A DNA stretch of 64,000 bases from Terasakiella brassicae (GTDB taxonomy: Bacteria; Pseudomonadota; Alphaproteobacteria; Rhodospirillales; Terasakiellaceae): assembly GCF_014641495.1 (NCBI RefSeq), contig NZ_BMHV01000002.1, forward strand, positions 124,001-188,000, in the 5' to 3' direction. This document shows, piece after piece, positions 47,184 through 57,127 of this stretch. The notes under the pieces are model-generated. The model was not told where the DNA came from and ran no database searches. It saw only the letters and a program-made list of their open reading frames with translations. Positions within the stretch are counted from its first letter, which is position 1, and every line of letters starts with the position of its first letter. The position numbers and the translations under genes are program-made.

Positions 47184-48119
47184 ATGACCACACTCGACAC
47201 CTCCAATATGACAGAACAAGATTATCTGACACGCGCTGTTACCTTGTCCGAAGCCTTGCCTTACATGCAACGTTATGCCGGGGAAACCGTTGTGGTCAAA
47301 TATGGCGGGCATGCAATGGGCGACCCGGAACTGGCAAAACTGTTTGCAAAAGACATCGTTCTTTTAAAACAGGTCGGGATTAACCCGGTTGTTGTTCACG
47401 GTGGTGGTCCGCAAATCGGCAAAATGCTCGCACGGCTGGCTGTTGAAAGCGAATTTGTTGATGGCTTGCGCGTAACAGATCAAGCGACCGTCGATGTGGT
47501 TGAAATGGTTCTGTCCGGGTCCATCAACAAGGAAATCGTCGGCAATATCAACGCCGCTGGTGGCTTCGCGGTCGGCTTATCCGGTAAAGACGGTCATTTA
47601 ATCGAAGCGCGCAAACTGCATCGCACCAAAAAAGACCCCGACAGCAATATTGAACGTGTTCTTGATCTTGGTTTCGTCGGTGAACCTGCGGTCATTACCC
47701 CGCATATTCTGGACAGCTTCCTTGAATCGGACATTATTCCGGTAATTGCGCCGATCGGGGCCGGTCCCAATGGGGAAACCTACAATATCAATGCCGATAC
47801 CGCAGCCGGTGCCATTGCCGCCGCCATTGATGCCAAACGTTTATTGATGCTGACCGATATTGCCGGTGTTCTGGATAAAAACGGTAAACTCATTCAGGAA
47901 ATGAATGCGACTGAGGCCCGGGCCATGATCGAAGACGGCACCATCAGCGGCGGTATGATCCCGAAAATCGAAACCTGTCTGGAAGCCGTGGAAACCACAT
48001 TGGAAAACCCCGGTGTCAATGCCGCCGTTATTCTGGATGGTCGTGTCCCCCACGCCGTTCTGCTGGAAATTTTCACAGAACACGGCGCCGGGACGATGAT
48101 TCGTAAAGTACAAGCTTGA
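47184..48119 (+). CDS. argB: Acetylglutamate kinase
   Basis: A 311-residue amino-acid kinase of the arginine pathway that phosphorylates N-acetylglutamate. The motifs are [46 protein letters not shown] and the C-terminal [15 protein letters not shown]. The long N-terminus is typical of the arginine-inhibited, hexameric class, and an in-frame ATG at 47208 is possible. The pepP-like gene converges with no gap: the two stop codons abut. Confidence 0.97.
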   Translation: MTTLDTSNMTEQDYLTRAVTLSEALPYMQRYAGETVVVKYGGHAMGDPELAKLFAKDIVLLKQVGINPVVVHGGGPQIGKMLARLAVESEFVDGLRVTDQATVDVVEMVLSGSINKEIVGNINAAGGFAVGLSGKDGHLIEARKLHRTKKDPDSNIERVLDLGFVGEPAVITPHILDSFLESDIIPVIAPIGAGPNGETYNINADTAAGAIAAAIDAKRLLMLTDIAGVLDKNGKLIQEMNATEARAMIEDGTISGGMIPKIETCLEAVETTLENPGVNAAVILDGRVPHAVLLEIFTEHGAGTMIRKVQA

Positions 48120-49895
48120 TTAAAGCGGCTGTGTCGCCTGCGCCAGCCATGCCGCATCTTGCGGGTCCAACAAGGGTGTGAGTTCATCTCGCACCCTTTT
48201 GTGATAGCTGTTCAACCAGTGAATTTCACCTTGGGATAAAAGCGAGACGTCAATTCCGTTTACATCAAACGGACACAAGGTCAGGTTTTCAAATTCCAGC
48301 ATTTCGCGTTCGCTTTCCATCTCACACCGGCGCACGCAAACCAGATTTTCCAGACGAATCCCATAGGCTCCGGTTTTGTAATAACCCGGTTCATTTGACA
48401 CCACCATGCCCACATCCAACGCTGTCTTGCTGGGCATTTTGGAAATCCGTTGCGGGCCTTCATGCACATTCAGGAAACTGCCCACCCCATGCCCGGTACC
48501 ATGATCATAATCCAAACCGGCCTGCCAAAGCGCGTGACGGGCCAACACATCCAATTGAGACCCAGTTGTCCCTTTGGGAAACCGTGTGGACCCCAGCGCG
48601 ATATGGCCTTTTAAGACACGGGTAAAACGGTCTTTCATTTCGGCACTGGCCACACCGCGCACGATCGTACGGGTGATATCGGTGGTGCCATCACGGTACT
48701 GTCCCCCGCTATCGACCAGATAAAGCCCGTTTTCAGGCAGGGGAAGCGAACTTTCTTCAGAAACCCGATAATGCACAATCGCCCCGTTTTGCGCCGCACC
48801 GGAAATTGTCGGGAAGCTGTAATCAAAAAACAGGTCGTCTTCTGCGCGCAACCCATCCAGCTTTTGTGAAACGCTCAGTTCATTAATGTCATTCCCCGCA
48901 GGCTGTTGTGACAACCAACGCAGGAAGCGCACCATCGCAGCCCCGTCCCGACGATGCGCTGTGCGCATGCCTTTGACCTCGACATCATTTTTACAGGCCT
49001 TGGGCAAGGCACATAAATCATCCCCCAGCACCACATTCGCTTTTGCCTTTTTCAGACGTTCACTCATCCACAAAGGCGTGCTGGCCCCTTCAAGGCGCAC
49101 GGTCTTTGTACTCAATTCATCTAGTTTCTGCCCCAGAGCTTTGGGTTCAAAAATTCGAATATCATCCTCCAGATGCGTACGAACATCCTCATCAATTTTT
49201 CGATGATCCATAAACAAATCTGCCGTTGCATCACGATAAAGAATCGCAAAACCCAATGCCACCGGTGTGCAGGGAATATCCCCGCCGCGAATATTGAAAA
49301 GCCATGCAATCGAATCGGGCAGGCTTAAAACCATTGCGTCCTGATTTTCCTGATCCAGCTGTGCGGCAATCTCCGTCCTTTTATCCTCATGGCTGCGCCC
49401 GGCAAATTCTAGCCCATGCGGTGTTATAGGATGCAGAGGTGGGTCCGGGCGGTCCGTCCAGATTGCATCGATAAAATTATGCGGCGCCGGGGCCAATTTT
49501 GCCCCGACCTTTTCACAGGCCTGCTTTAAACGATGCAGACTTGGCCCGGTATGCAGCCACGGATCATAGGACAAAACCATCCCTTTGCTTAAATGATTTT
49601 CCAACCAGTTTGCCGCCGGTTCATCCGTCATATGACAACGTTCAAAACAGGCCCCGTCCACTTCCTTTTCCGCCTGAAGGGTATAACGTCCATCCACAAA
49701 AACCGCAGCATGATCGCGCAAAACAAGGGCCAATCCCGCCGACCCGGTAAAGCCGGTCAGCCACGCCAAACGTTCTGAACAGGGGGCGACATATTCGCCT
49801 TGATGTTCATCGCTGCGCGGGACAATAAAGCCATCCATCGAAAAAATATCCATTTCATGACGCAAGGCGGCAAGGCGGGAGGCACGGTCTTTCAT
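48120..49895 (-). CDS. M24 family aminopeptidase P-like Xaa-Pro peptidase
   Basis: A 591-residue long-form aminopeptidase P. Two N-terminal creatinase-like domains (about 1-300) precede the M24 pita-bread catalytic domain with metal ligands in YLVDSGGQYRDGTTDITRT, the GTGHGVGSFLNVHEGP loop and SNEPGYYKTGAYGIRLEN. A C-terminal M24C extension ends near residue 585. It removes N-terminal residues before proline. AGGAA lies 6-7 nt upstream of the start. It is probably cotranscribed from near the DUF4175 gene. Confidence 0.95.
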   Translation of the reverse strand: MKDRASRLAALRHEMDIFSMDGFIVPRSDEHQGEYVAPCSERLAWLTGFTGSAGLALVLRDHAAVFVDGRYTLQAEKEVDGACFERCHMTDEPAANWLENHLSKGMVLSYDPWLHTGPSLHRLKQACEKVGAKLAPAPHNFIDAIWTDRPDPPLHPITPHGLEFAGRSHEDKRTEIAAQLDQENQDAMVLSLPDSIAWLFNIRGGDIPCTPVALGFAILYRDATADLFMDHRKIDEDVRTHLEDDIRIFEPKALGQKLDELSTKTVRLEGASTPLWMSERLKKAKANVVLGDDLCALPKACKNDVEVKGMRTAHRRDGAAMVRFLRWLSQQPAGNDINELSVSQKLDGLRAEDDLFFDYSFPTISGAAQNGAIVHYRVSEESSLPLPENGLYLVDSGGQYRDGTTDITRTIVRGVASAEMKDRFTRVLKGHIALGSTRFPKGTTGSQLDVLARHALWQAGLDYDHGTGHGVGSFLNVHEGPQRISKMPSKTALDVGMVVSNEPGYYKTGAYGIRLENLVCVRRCEMESEREMLEFENLTLCPFDVNGIDVSLLSQGEIHWLNSYHKRVRDELTPLLDPQDAAWLAQATQPL

Positions 49896-49914
49896 AAAGG
49901 TTTCCTATAGAGTC

Positions 49915-52335
49915 CTAAAAACGATCCAATAATCGATCAATATATTCCAATTCTTCGCGTTCGCGACCCTTTTGTCCGGCGCGACGGTATAATTCCTGTA
50001 AAATTTCACGCGAACGATGGATGGTGCGTTCACTGGGCAGGGTGTGCCCGTTTGGGGTGACAATACGCCCGCCACGCCCGCGACCCAAAGGGTCCGTTCC
50101 CGGCAGTTGTTGTCCCATCGGCATCATCCCCATTTGACGAGCCATTCTTTGCGCGGCTTCTTTCAATCCTGAACTTAATTTATCCACGGCGCGCATCTGG
50201 GCCTGCAAGGCATCTTCATCCAATCCGCGTTGCAAGGATTGCGCGGCATGTTCCATATTTTGCAAAGCATCTCGCAGATCTCTTGACGGCTTCATCGACA
50301 TTTTTTTCATGGCCTGAATTTGTTCATGCAAGCGTTGCAGCAATTTTTCCTGATCTTCGCTTTCTGCAATGGCTTGACGCGTCGCATCCAGACTCGGCCC
50401 CTCTTGATTGCGCACCCGTTTAAACGTGCGATCCAGCAGGTTTTGCTGATCCGCCTTCAACTGGCGCAGCCCGTCCATCGTTTCCTTGGCCTGTTGCATC
50501 TGGTCCGGGTCGGGCTTGGGTTGCTGGGCCAATCGCGATAAAATCGACTGAAACTGTTCCATCAAGGCGCGTGCCCCGGCCAAATCCCCCTGACGCATCA
50601 ACTCACGCGCTTTATTCAACATCTCCTGCATTTGATCGCGCCCAATCATTTCGGCATCCGCTGGCGATGCCGCTTCTTTAAATTCCTGCATTTGAGCATT
50701 GGATTCGATCATTTTTTGCAAATATTGATCCAGACTTTGGTTCATTTGTTCGAACAACGTCTCCATCGCCGCATGATCGGACCCTTGCGCCATCATATCC
50801 TGCATTTTCTGGCTCAGATCTTCCAAAAGGTTGCGTTGCGTGCCTGCGGCCCCTTCATCAAGGCGCAAAGCTACCTCCCACAAAATGGCGCGGATGCGGC
50901 TTATTTGATCGTCTTGTGTATAGTGGCGCAAACGTTGTGAGGCGACTTTCAAGGCCAGATAAACCGTCACATCGCCATCAAACAGTTGCGGCGCTGTCAG
51001 AATTTTCCTCAACTCAAACTGACCAAAAATCCGGTCTTCCGCACTTGGTTGATAAAGATCACGGCGAATAGCGATTAAACGAACGGCAACGGGATGACGA
51101 AAATGGCGTTGCGGCAAAACAGTTTCCAGCGCATCCCCCAAGGCCATCTGACCAAAATTATCAACTGCTTTGGGCGTTATAATCACCCGTTGTCCCGCCC
51201 ACGGGTGATCGGCCAGATTGCGACTGAACATCCCCGTTGCTTTTTTACCGGAAACCACCCGTGTTAATTCAAGTGGGATAGACGATGCCCCTTCTGCCTT
51301 GCGGATGGATAAAGCGACCTCGTTTAATCCAAAATCATCTTCTGCGGTAAAGGAAAGACGCAATTGTCCCCGTCTAAAACGGTCTTCCTGAATTTTAGCC
51401 GAGACCTGAGGCGCCAGATCAAGCAACAAATCAACCGGTTGCTGAAACAGAACCTCATTGTCGTTTTTTACAACCAATGCCGTCCCTTGATCAAAAACGG
51501 TTTCGTAACTGTAGGCCCCTTGGGATAAATCTTGAAACGACTCTTGAAATGTCCCAGTGGAAAAAGACAGATCCGCCCCGGTTTTATAGCCCGCAAGCCG
51601 GATCATAATTTCGCTATGTTGGGCAAAACGCAGAAGTCCGGCTTCATCGTATGTTTGTATATCAGTGGCATTCAGACTGATATAACGGCTGCCCAACCCG
51701 GTATGGGGCGGCGGCGTGATCCATATATCAAGGGTCCAGTCCCCGGCCACACTTTGTTCCTGCGTTATATGAAACGCACGCCCAAATCGGTCCTGCCAGT
51801 CAAAACGTGCTTCTATGCCAGCAAGAACCAGTAATAAAATTAATAAGGCACGCAAAGAATAAGGATCTTTTTTATATAACGCTGAACGGGGCCAAGGGCG
51901 TTTAAGACGACGAACGGACCGTATCATGCGGTTTTGATGGGTTAACCAAATGATTTCAGCCTGCCCTGAAAGTTTTTTTCGGGCCGGTTGATCCAACAAG
52001 GCCAACAACGGGTGATGATGTAATCCATTGTCGGTCTCCAGACGGATCAGGGCGGCCCGTTGGCTGGGCCAGAACACCGATTGAAAGGCACGATACAGGA
52101 AAAACAGAAACAATAATCCCACGACCGCCAGTACCGTTGCATGCATAAACGGTGGTAACATTTGAAAGAAATCAAATAAAACAGCCAGCAGGAACACGCC
52201 GGAAACGATCAATGTTCCCCAAAGACGAGGCCATATCTGTTCCCAAAACAACACACAGCGCGTCCAGATCACCATGCGTATCAAACGCCGGATCAAGGCG
52301 GGATCATAATCCTCTGTGTCGTGTCGTTTGTCCAT
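49915..52335 (-). CDS. DUF4175/TIGR02302 family protein
   Basis: An 806-residue protein with three N-terminal hydrophobic stretches (about 30-50, 60-80 and 170-185) and a large, coiled-coil-rich domain (about 480-760: repeated Gln/Met-rich helices, QNLLDRTF, LHEQIQAMKKM). Length and the N-terminal GTLIVSGVFLLAVLFDFFQMLPP region fit TIGR02302, a poorly characterised alphaproteobacterial family. Function unknown. The start at 52335 has AAAGG 7 nt upstream; an in-frame extension to 52386 is unsupported. It lies next to pepP-like and lysA-argH genes, as often in this group. Confidence 0.82.
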   Translation of the reverse strand: MDKRHDTEDYDPALIRRLIRMVIWTRCVLFWEQIWPRLWGTLIVSGVFLLAVLFDFFQMLPPFMHATVLAVVGLLFLFFLYRAFQSVFWPSQRAALIRLETDNGLHHHPLLALLDQPARKKLSGQAEIIWLTHQNRMIRSVRRLKRPWPRSALYKKDPYSLRALLILLLVLAGIEARFDWQDRFGRAFHITQEQSVAGDWTLDIWITPPPHTGLGSRYISLNATDIQTYDEAGLLRFAQHSEIMIRLAGYKTGADLSFSTGTFQESFQDLSQGAYSYETVFDQGTALVVKNDNEVLFQQPVDLLLDLAPQVSAKIQEDRFRRGQLRLSFTAEDDFGLNEVALSIRKAEGASSIPLELTRVVSGKKATGMFSRNLADHPWAGQRVIITPKAVDNFGQMALGDALETVLPQRHFRHPVAVRLIAIRRDLYQPSAEDRIFGQFELRKILTAPQLFDGDVTVYLALKVASQRLRHYTQDDQISRIRAILWEVALRLDEGAAGTQRNLLEDLSQKMQDMMAQGSDHAAMETLFEQMNQSLDQYLQKMIESNAQMQEFKEAASPADAEMIGRDQMQEMLNKARELMRQGDLAGARALMEQFQSILSRLAQQPKPDPDQMQQAKETMDGLRQLKADQQNLLDRTFKRVRNQEGPSLDATRQAIAESEDQEKLLQRLHEQIQAMKKMSMKPSRDLRDALQNMEHAAQSLQRGLDEDALQAQMRAVDKLSSGLKEAAQRMARQMGMMPMGQQLPGTDPLGRGRGGRIVTPNGHTLPSERTIHRSREILQELYRRAGQKGREREELEYIDRLLDRF

Positions 52336-52413
52336 ATTCTGCCTTTTGGCGATTGCGACAGGGTCTAGACTAAACTGTGAACGCATCGGGCGCTATACAA
52401 GTCTTTGTGAAAT

Positions 52414-53286
52414 TTACGCGCGCGCCTTTTTAAACATATCCAGTGATCCCAAGACAGCCCCAGATGTAATCAGCAAACAGGCCGCCACCAAATGAATTGT
52501 GACCTCTGCCTGTCCCGCCATTGTCAGAAACAGCGTACTAAACAGCGGTGCCCCGTAGGAACACACCCCAAGGAAATGAATATTGCCGTGTTTGGTGCCA
52601 TAATCCCACGCATAAAAAGATGCCCCAACCGGCCCGGCCCCCAGTGCAATAATCGCCAACCATTGTGTAAATGTCGGATCCACCCAGCTTTCAAACATCA
52701 TATGCGAAAATGCGCCCAATATGGCCGTCAATAAACAAAACCCGGCCACGGTTTCCGTTGGGACATGGCCTTGTGTGCGGTTCAGCACCGAATAAAGCGA
52801 CCAGATCAACGCACACGCACAAGCCGCCATATACCCCCACGCAAATTGGGAAGAAAAGGAAAATTCGCCTTTGCTGGCAACCAGCAATGTCGCCCCGCCC
52901 AATCCCATAAAGGCACCAACCATATGAAACCAGCGCAACCGTTCACCGGGCAAAAAGGCGGAGAACACCACGATTAACAAGGGCCACAAATAAGCGATCA
53001 GGCTGGCGTCAGCAACCGGAGCATTGGATAAAGCGGTAAAATAGAAAAAATGGTACCCAAACAAACCGCCGACCCCCAAAACCCAGGCCCGGGGTGGCTG
53101 TTTTAGTTTGACCCATCCCGTTTTGCCACGATGGGCAATGAAGGCAAACCCGATCAATGCCCCGACAAAAAACGTCAAAGCCAACATCTGAAATGGCTTG
53201 ATCCCGGTTGTTGCAGACGTAAACAGCGCCAGCAACGACCACATTGCAATGGCACTGATTCCGGATACGTTGGCCTTGGCATTCAT
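52414..53286 (-). CDS. DMT-superfamily transporter (EamA, YddG-like)
   Basis: A 290-residue membrane protein with ten hydrophobic helices arranged as two EamA repeats. The region LFGYHFFYFTALSNAPVADASLIAYLWPLLIVVFSAFLPGE matches YddG-type aromatic amino acid exporters. Substrate specificity is not fixed by the sequence. It lies downstream of an AraC regulator on the same strand (68-bp gap), which likely controls it. Confidence 0.85.
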   Translation of the reverse strand: MNAKANVSGISAIAMWSLLALFTSATTGIKPFQMLALTFFVGALIGFAFIAHRGKTGWVKLKQPPRAWVLGVGGLFGYHFFYFTALSNAPVADASLIAYLWPLLIVVFSAFLPGERLRWFHMVGAFMGLGGATLLVASKGEFSFSSQFAWGYMAACACALIWSLYSVLNRTQGHVPTETVAGFCLLTAILGAFSHMMFESWVDPTFTQWLAIIALGAGPVGASFYAWDYGTKHGNIHFLGVCSYGAPLFSTLFLTMAGQAEVTIHLVAACLLITSGAVLGSLDMFKKARA

Positions 53287-53354
53287 ATGAAAAAACCTCC
53301 TGAATGATATTTTCCACAGAATGACACAGGCCGGGATAAAATTCTCAACCCGGC

Positions 53355-54104
53355 CTACGATTTTTTGGTTTGAAACTCTTGTTTACGCCATTTTGCGGGC
53401 GAAACACCAAAAGCCTTGCTAAAGGCACGTCCAAAACTGCTTTGATCACTAAACCCGACCTGATCGGCCACATCCACAAGGCTGTGACCATGTGTGATCA
53501 AACGCTTGGCCATATCGAGTCGACATTTTGTCAGATATTGCTGCGGCGTCATCCCTGTTGTCTGGCGAAACAGTTCATAAAATCGTGCCGGAGATAAAGA
53601 AACCAGCGCCGCGAGTTCGCGGTTTTCAAGAACCCGGCCTAAATTAGCCTGCATATAAGCAACCGCACGCTGAATGCGCGCGGGCAGGTCCGGCAGTTCC
53701 CCGGCCAAATCACAGGCCAGCGTTTGCATGAACAGATTCTGCCACATCTGTAAATCCTGAGACGATGCCCCTAAATTTTTGCGATAAAGGGCATAATCAC
53801 TCAAGCTGGTCAGGGCCTGCGACATTGGTAAAAACGGTTGATCAATGGCTTGTGACCAAACGGTTTCCCAATTTCGGCCCGTTTCTTCGCCAATATCCAA
53901 TACCAAAAACCGATTATCCCCATTGGATCGAAAGGCATGGGTTTCCCCCATTGCAATCGCCCCAACGGTTCGGGTCTGCACCCATCCTTGGCGACCGCGC
54001 ATATCCAGTTCCAGCGCCCCAACCAAAGGAACGATGACTTGATGGAACGCCGCATGGCAATGTGTCGCCTGCGCGCTTTCATATTTGCGAATGGAACTGG
54101 TCAT
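53355..54104 (-). CDS. AraC-family transcriptional regulator
   Basis: A 249-residue regulator. The N-terminal cupin-like sensor (about 10-110) is followed by the C-terminal double HTH: ENRELAALVSLSPARFYELFRQTTGMTPQQYLTKCRLDMAKRLI and the conserved VADQVGFSDQSSFGRAFSKAFGVSPAKWRK. It lies upstream of the EamA transporter in the same direction and probably activates it. I set the start at 54104; a longer frame to 54125 has no ribosome site. Confidence 0.9.
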   Translation of the reverse strand: MTSSIRKYESAQATHCHAAFHQVIVPLVGALELDMRGRQGWVQTRTVGAIAMGETHAFRSNGDNRFLVLDIGEETGRNWETVWSQAIDQPFLPMSQALTSLSDYALYRKNLGASSQDLQMWQNLFMQTLACDLAGELPDLPARIQRAVAYMQANLGRVLENRELAALVSLSPARFYELFRQTTGMTPQQYLTKCRLDMAKRLITHGHSLVDVADQVGFSDQSSFGRAFSKAFGVSPAKWRKQEFQTKKS

Positions 54105-54149
54105 AATCCAGACAATAACAAACAATCAGGGCGCAGGGATATCAGAAAA

Positions 54150-55412
54150 TTAATCCTGCCAGGATGCGAGAGCTTCAAGGTCCATTTGTTCTTCAATATC
54201 AAGGCGGCGACGAATAATGGCGTATTCTTCACCTTTTACCATAAGCTCAGGTATTAATGAGCGTGAATTATAAGTATTTGACATAGTCGCGCCATAGGCA
54301 CCTGCCGTTCTAAAGGCTATCAGATCACCCGTTTTCAGCTTGTTCAGCAGGCGGTCCTTGGCAAAGGTGTCACCGGTTTCACAAATCGGCCCGACCACAT
54401 CATAAAGCTGCTTGGCCTCTTCTGCATCGGCTTCAATCACCGGAACAATCGCGTGATAGGCATCATACAAAGACGGGCGCATCAGATCATTCATGGCGGC
54501 ATCAATAATAGCAAAAGTCTTACTGAGGCCTTCTTTCACATAGATAACTTCGCTGACCAGAATACCGGCATTGCCAACAATCATGCGACCGGGTTCAAAT
54601 TCGAACTCCACATCCAGATCACCCAGTTCTTCAACAACCAGTTTGCCATATTCAACAGGAAGCGGTGTGTCCCCTTCATCATAAGGGATCCCCAGACCAC
54701 CGCCCAAATCAACCCGGCTGACATCCAGACCCAAACCACGCAATTCACTGACCATTTCTTTCATCCGGCGAAAGGCGGCGCGAAACGGTTCAAGATCTGT
54801 GAGTTGCGAACCGATATGACAAGCCAAACCCTTGGGTTCCACACCCGCCATATTGCTGGCACGCTGATAAACTTCGACCGCGCGTTTCCAGTCGATACCA
54901 AACTTGTTGCCGGATTTCCCGGTCGAAATCTTGGCATGCGTTTTGGCATCCACATCCGGGTTGACGCGTAAAACGATCGGCATACGCGCACCCATTTCCT
55001 GTGCGACCTCATTCAGGACTGCCAATTCTTCTTCCGATTCCACATTGATTTGTCGAATGCCCGTTTCAACGGCGGCCTTCAACTCACTGCGGCTTTTACC
55101 AACGCCGGAATAAACAATTTTATCTGCCGGAACGCCTGCTTTGAGCGCACGTTTCATTTCCCCGACAGAAACAACATCTGCACCGGCCCCGAGATCGGAT
55201 AAAGCCTTGATCACAGAAATGTTGGAATTGGCCTTAACGGCAAAGCAGATGGTCGCATCAATATCTTTAACCGCATCGGCAAAAACCTGATAGTGGCGTT
55301 CTAAAGTTGCCTGAGAATAGACATAAAAAGGCGTGCCGACTTCCTGTGCAATTTTGCTCAGAGCGATGTTTTCGGCGTAAAGTTCGCCATTTTTGTACTG
55401 AAAATGATCCAT
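54150..55412 (-). CDS. lysA: Diaminopimelate decarboxylase
   Basis: A 420-residue PLP enzyme for the last step of lysine synthesis. The PLP lysine is in TICFAVKANSNISVIKAL, the phosphate-binding Gly-rich loop is VDLGGGLGIPYDEGD, the EPGR loop is EFEPGRMIVGNAGIL, and CETGDTFAKDR is the active-site Cys region. GGA lies 6 nt upstream of the start at 55412; the frame to 55544 runs into the lipoprotein gene and is not used. The operon order is argH-lptM-like-lysA. Confidence 0.97.
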   Translation of the reverse strand: MDHFQYKNGELYAENIALSKIAQEVGTPFYVYSQATLERHYQVFADAVKDIDATICFAVKANSNISVIKALSDLGAGADVVSVGEMKRALKAGVPADKIVYSGVGKSRSELKAAVETGIRQINVESEEELAVLNEVAQEMGARMPIVLRVNPDVDAKTHAKISTGKSGNKFGIDWKRAVEVYQRASNMAGVEPKGLACHIGSQLTDLEPFRAAFRRMKEMVSELRGLGLDVSRVDLGGGLGIPYDEGDTPLPVEYGKLVVEELGDLDVEFEFEPGRMIVGNAGILVSEVIYVKEGLSKTFAIIDAAMNDLMRPSLYDAYHAIVPVIEADAEEAKQLYDVVGPICETGDTFAKDRLLNKLKTGDLIAFRTAGAYGATMSNTYNSRSLIPELMVKGEEYAIIRRRLDIEEQMDLEALASWQD

Positions 55413-55425
55413 TTGATTTCCAATG

Positions 55426-55587
55426 TTATTTTGTGCTGCCGGGAACCGGCTGTTGTGCCGGATATTGACGGGGATATTTCGGATCCACATCATCCGGTGC
55501 CACAGGTTTGCCCACACGCCCACAGGCATTGAGCGAGACAGCAAATGCCGCCAGTAACAAGACCATGAGAATCCGATGCCGCATCAT
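55426..55587 (-). CDS. Small LptM-like lipoprotein
   Basis: A 53-residue lipoprotein with a signal peptide (MMRHRILMVLLLAAFAVSLN) and lipobox LNAC followed by CGRVGKPVAPDD, the CGxxGxPxxP mark of LptM/YifL-type proteins. In E. coli LptM stabilises the LptD-LptE LPS translocon. A strong AAGGAG ribosome site (9-nt spacing) overlaps the end of argH. The frame continues far upstream but that part is antisense-like noise within argH. Its place between argH and lysA is conserved in alphaproteobacteria. Confidence 0.88.
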   Translation of the reverse strand: MMRHRILMVLLLAAFAVSLNACGRVGKPVAPDDVDPKYPRQYPAQQPVPGSTK

Positions 55588-55600
55588 TTGCACAAACTCC

Positions 55601-56995
55601 TTACAGGAAACGCTGACGCGCTTCTTTAATCTGTTCACGTACGTTATTCGGTGCCGTCCCCCCATAAGAGGTTCGCGAGGCAACGGAGGCTTCAAGCGTG
55701 AGAACATTGAAAACATCATCGGTAATCGCCGCATCCACCGTTTGCATTTCTGCCAACGACAGATCGGACAGATCACAGCCTTTGTCTTCCGCCAGTTTCA
55801 CAATCGCACCAGTGACATGGTGGGCATTACGAAACGGCATCCCCAGTTCACGCACCAGCCAGTCGGCCAGATCGGTTGCCGTGGTGAAACCCCAGCCCGC
55901 GCTTTCACGCATTTTTTCTTTGTTCACCGTCATTTCCGCAATCATTCCCGTCATAACCGCAACGCTGAGTTCGATGGTATCAGCGGCATCAAAGACAGGT
56001 TCTTTATCTTCCTGCATATCCTTGGAATAAGCCAGCGGCAATCCTTTCATGGACATCATCAGGCTGTTCAGATCACCGACCACCCGACCGATTTTAGAAC
56101 GGATAAGTTCGGCCGCGTCCGGGTTCTTTTTCTGTGGCATGATACTGGACCCGGTCGAAAAACTGTCCGACATACGCACAAAACCGAATTGTGCAGATGA
56201 CCAGATGACCAATTCTTCGGACAGGCGCGACAAATGCAGGGCACAGATAGAGGCCGCACTCAGATATTCCAGCGCGAAATCACGATCTGACACCCCATCC
56301 AGCGAATTACGCATCGGGCCATTAAAGCCCAGCAGTTCTGCCGTATGATGACGATCAATCGGATAAGGCGTGCCTGCCAGTGCCGCAGAACCCAGCGGTG
56401 ATTCATTCAAACGTTCGCGGGCATCTTTCAGGCGAGAACGGTCCCGCCCCACCATTTCCACATAAGCCAGCATATGATGACCAAAAGAAACCGGCTGGGC
56501 CGCCTGTAAATGCGTAAAACCGGGCAGGATCGTATCCACCTGTTCTTCTGCGCGTTCAATCAAAACCTGTTGCAGAACTTGCAAACCATCGTCCAGACGG
56601 TCAATGGCATCACGCACCCATAAACGGAAATCCGTTGCCACCTGATCGTTACGAGAACGCGCCGTATGCAGACGACCGGCGGCATCCCCGATCAATTCGC
56701 GCAAACGGTTTTCCACGTTCATATGGATATCTTCCAAGGCTGGTGAAAATTTAAAGTCACCGGCTTCAATTTCCGCCAGAACCTTATCCAACCCATCGGT
56801 AATGGACTGTCCGTCTTCGGCCGTGAGAATGCCCTGTTTCACCAGCATGGCACAATGGGCTTTGGAGCCAGCGATATCCTGTGCATAAAAACGTTTGTCA
56901 AAATCAATCGAGGCATTGATTTTTTCCATGATTGCACTGGGTCCACCGGAAAAACGGCCCCCCCACATTGTGTTCGTATCGGAAGATTTACTCAT
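55601..56995 (-). CDS. argH: Argininosuccinate lyase
   Basis: A 464-residue fumarase/aspartase-superfamily enzyme cleaving argininosuccinate to arginine and fumarate. It begins [20 protein letters not shown], continues with the [20 protein letters not shown] and [17 protein letters not shown] motifs, and carries the signature [18 protein letters not shown]. It is complete. It is the first gene of argH-lptM-like-lysA, and the cheZ terminator separates it from upstream. Confidence 0.98.
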   Translation of the reverse strand: MSKSSDTNTMWGGRFSGGPSAIMEKINASIDFDKRFYAQDIAGSKAHCAMLVKQGILTAEDGQSITDGLDKVLAEIEAGDFKFSPALEDIHMNVENRLRELIGDAAGRLHTARSRNDQVATDFRLWVRDAIDRLDDGLQVLQQVLIERAEEQVDTILPGFTHLQAAQPVSFGHHMLAYVEMVGRDRSRLKDARERLNESPLGSAALAGTPYPIDRHHTAELLGFNGPMRNSLDGVSDRDFALEYLSAASICALHLSRLSEELVIWSSAQFGFVRMSDSFSTGSSIMPQKKNPDAAELIRSKIGRVVGDLNSLMMSMKGLPLAYSKDMQEDKEPVFDAADTIELSVAVMTGMIAEMTVNKEKMRESAGWGFTTATDLADWLVRELGMPFRNAHHVTGAIVKLAEDKGCDLSDLSLAEMQTVDAAITDDVFNVLTLEASVASRTSYGGTAPNNVREQIKEARQRFL

Positions 56996-57075
56996 ATCGG
57001 TCCATCACTTGAATAAGAGGCAAGGCTTCAGTGTTTGCCCCATTCTGACATATCCGTCAATCATCGAGGCATGAA

Positions 57076-57109
57076 AAAACCACCGAAACGTCCAATTTTC
57101 GGTGGTTTT
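57076..57109 (-). terminator. Terminator after cheZ
   Basis: AAAACCACCGAAA (57076-57088) pairs perfectly with TTTCGGTGGTTTT (57097-57109). On the minus strand it is followed by TTTTTTCA, ending the cheZ transcript before argH. Confidence 0.92.
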
Positions 57110-57127
57110 CATTCATTTTACGACAGA

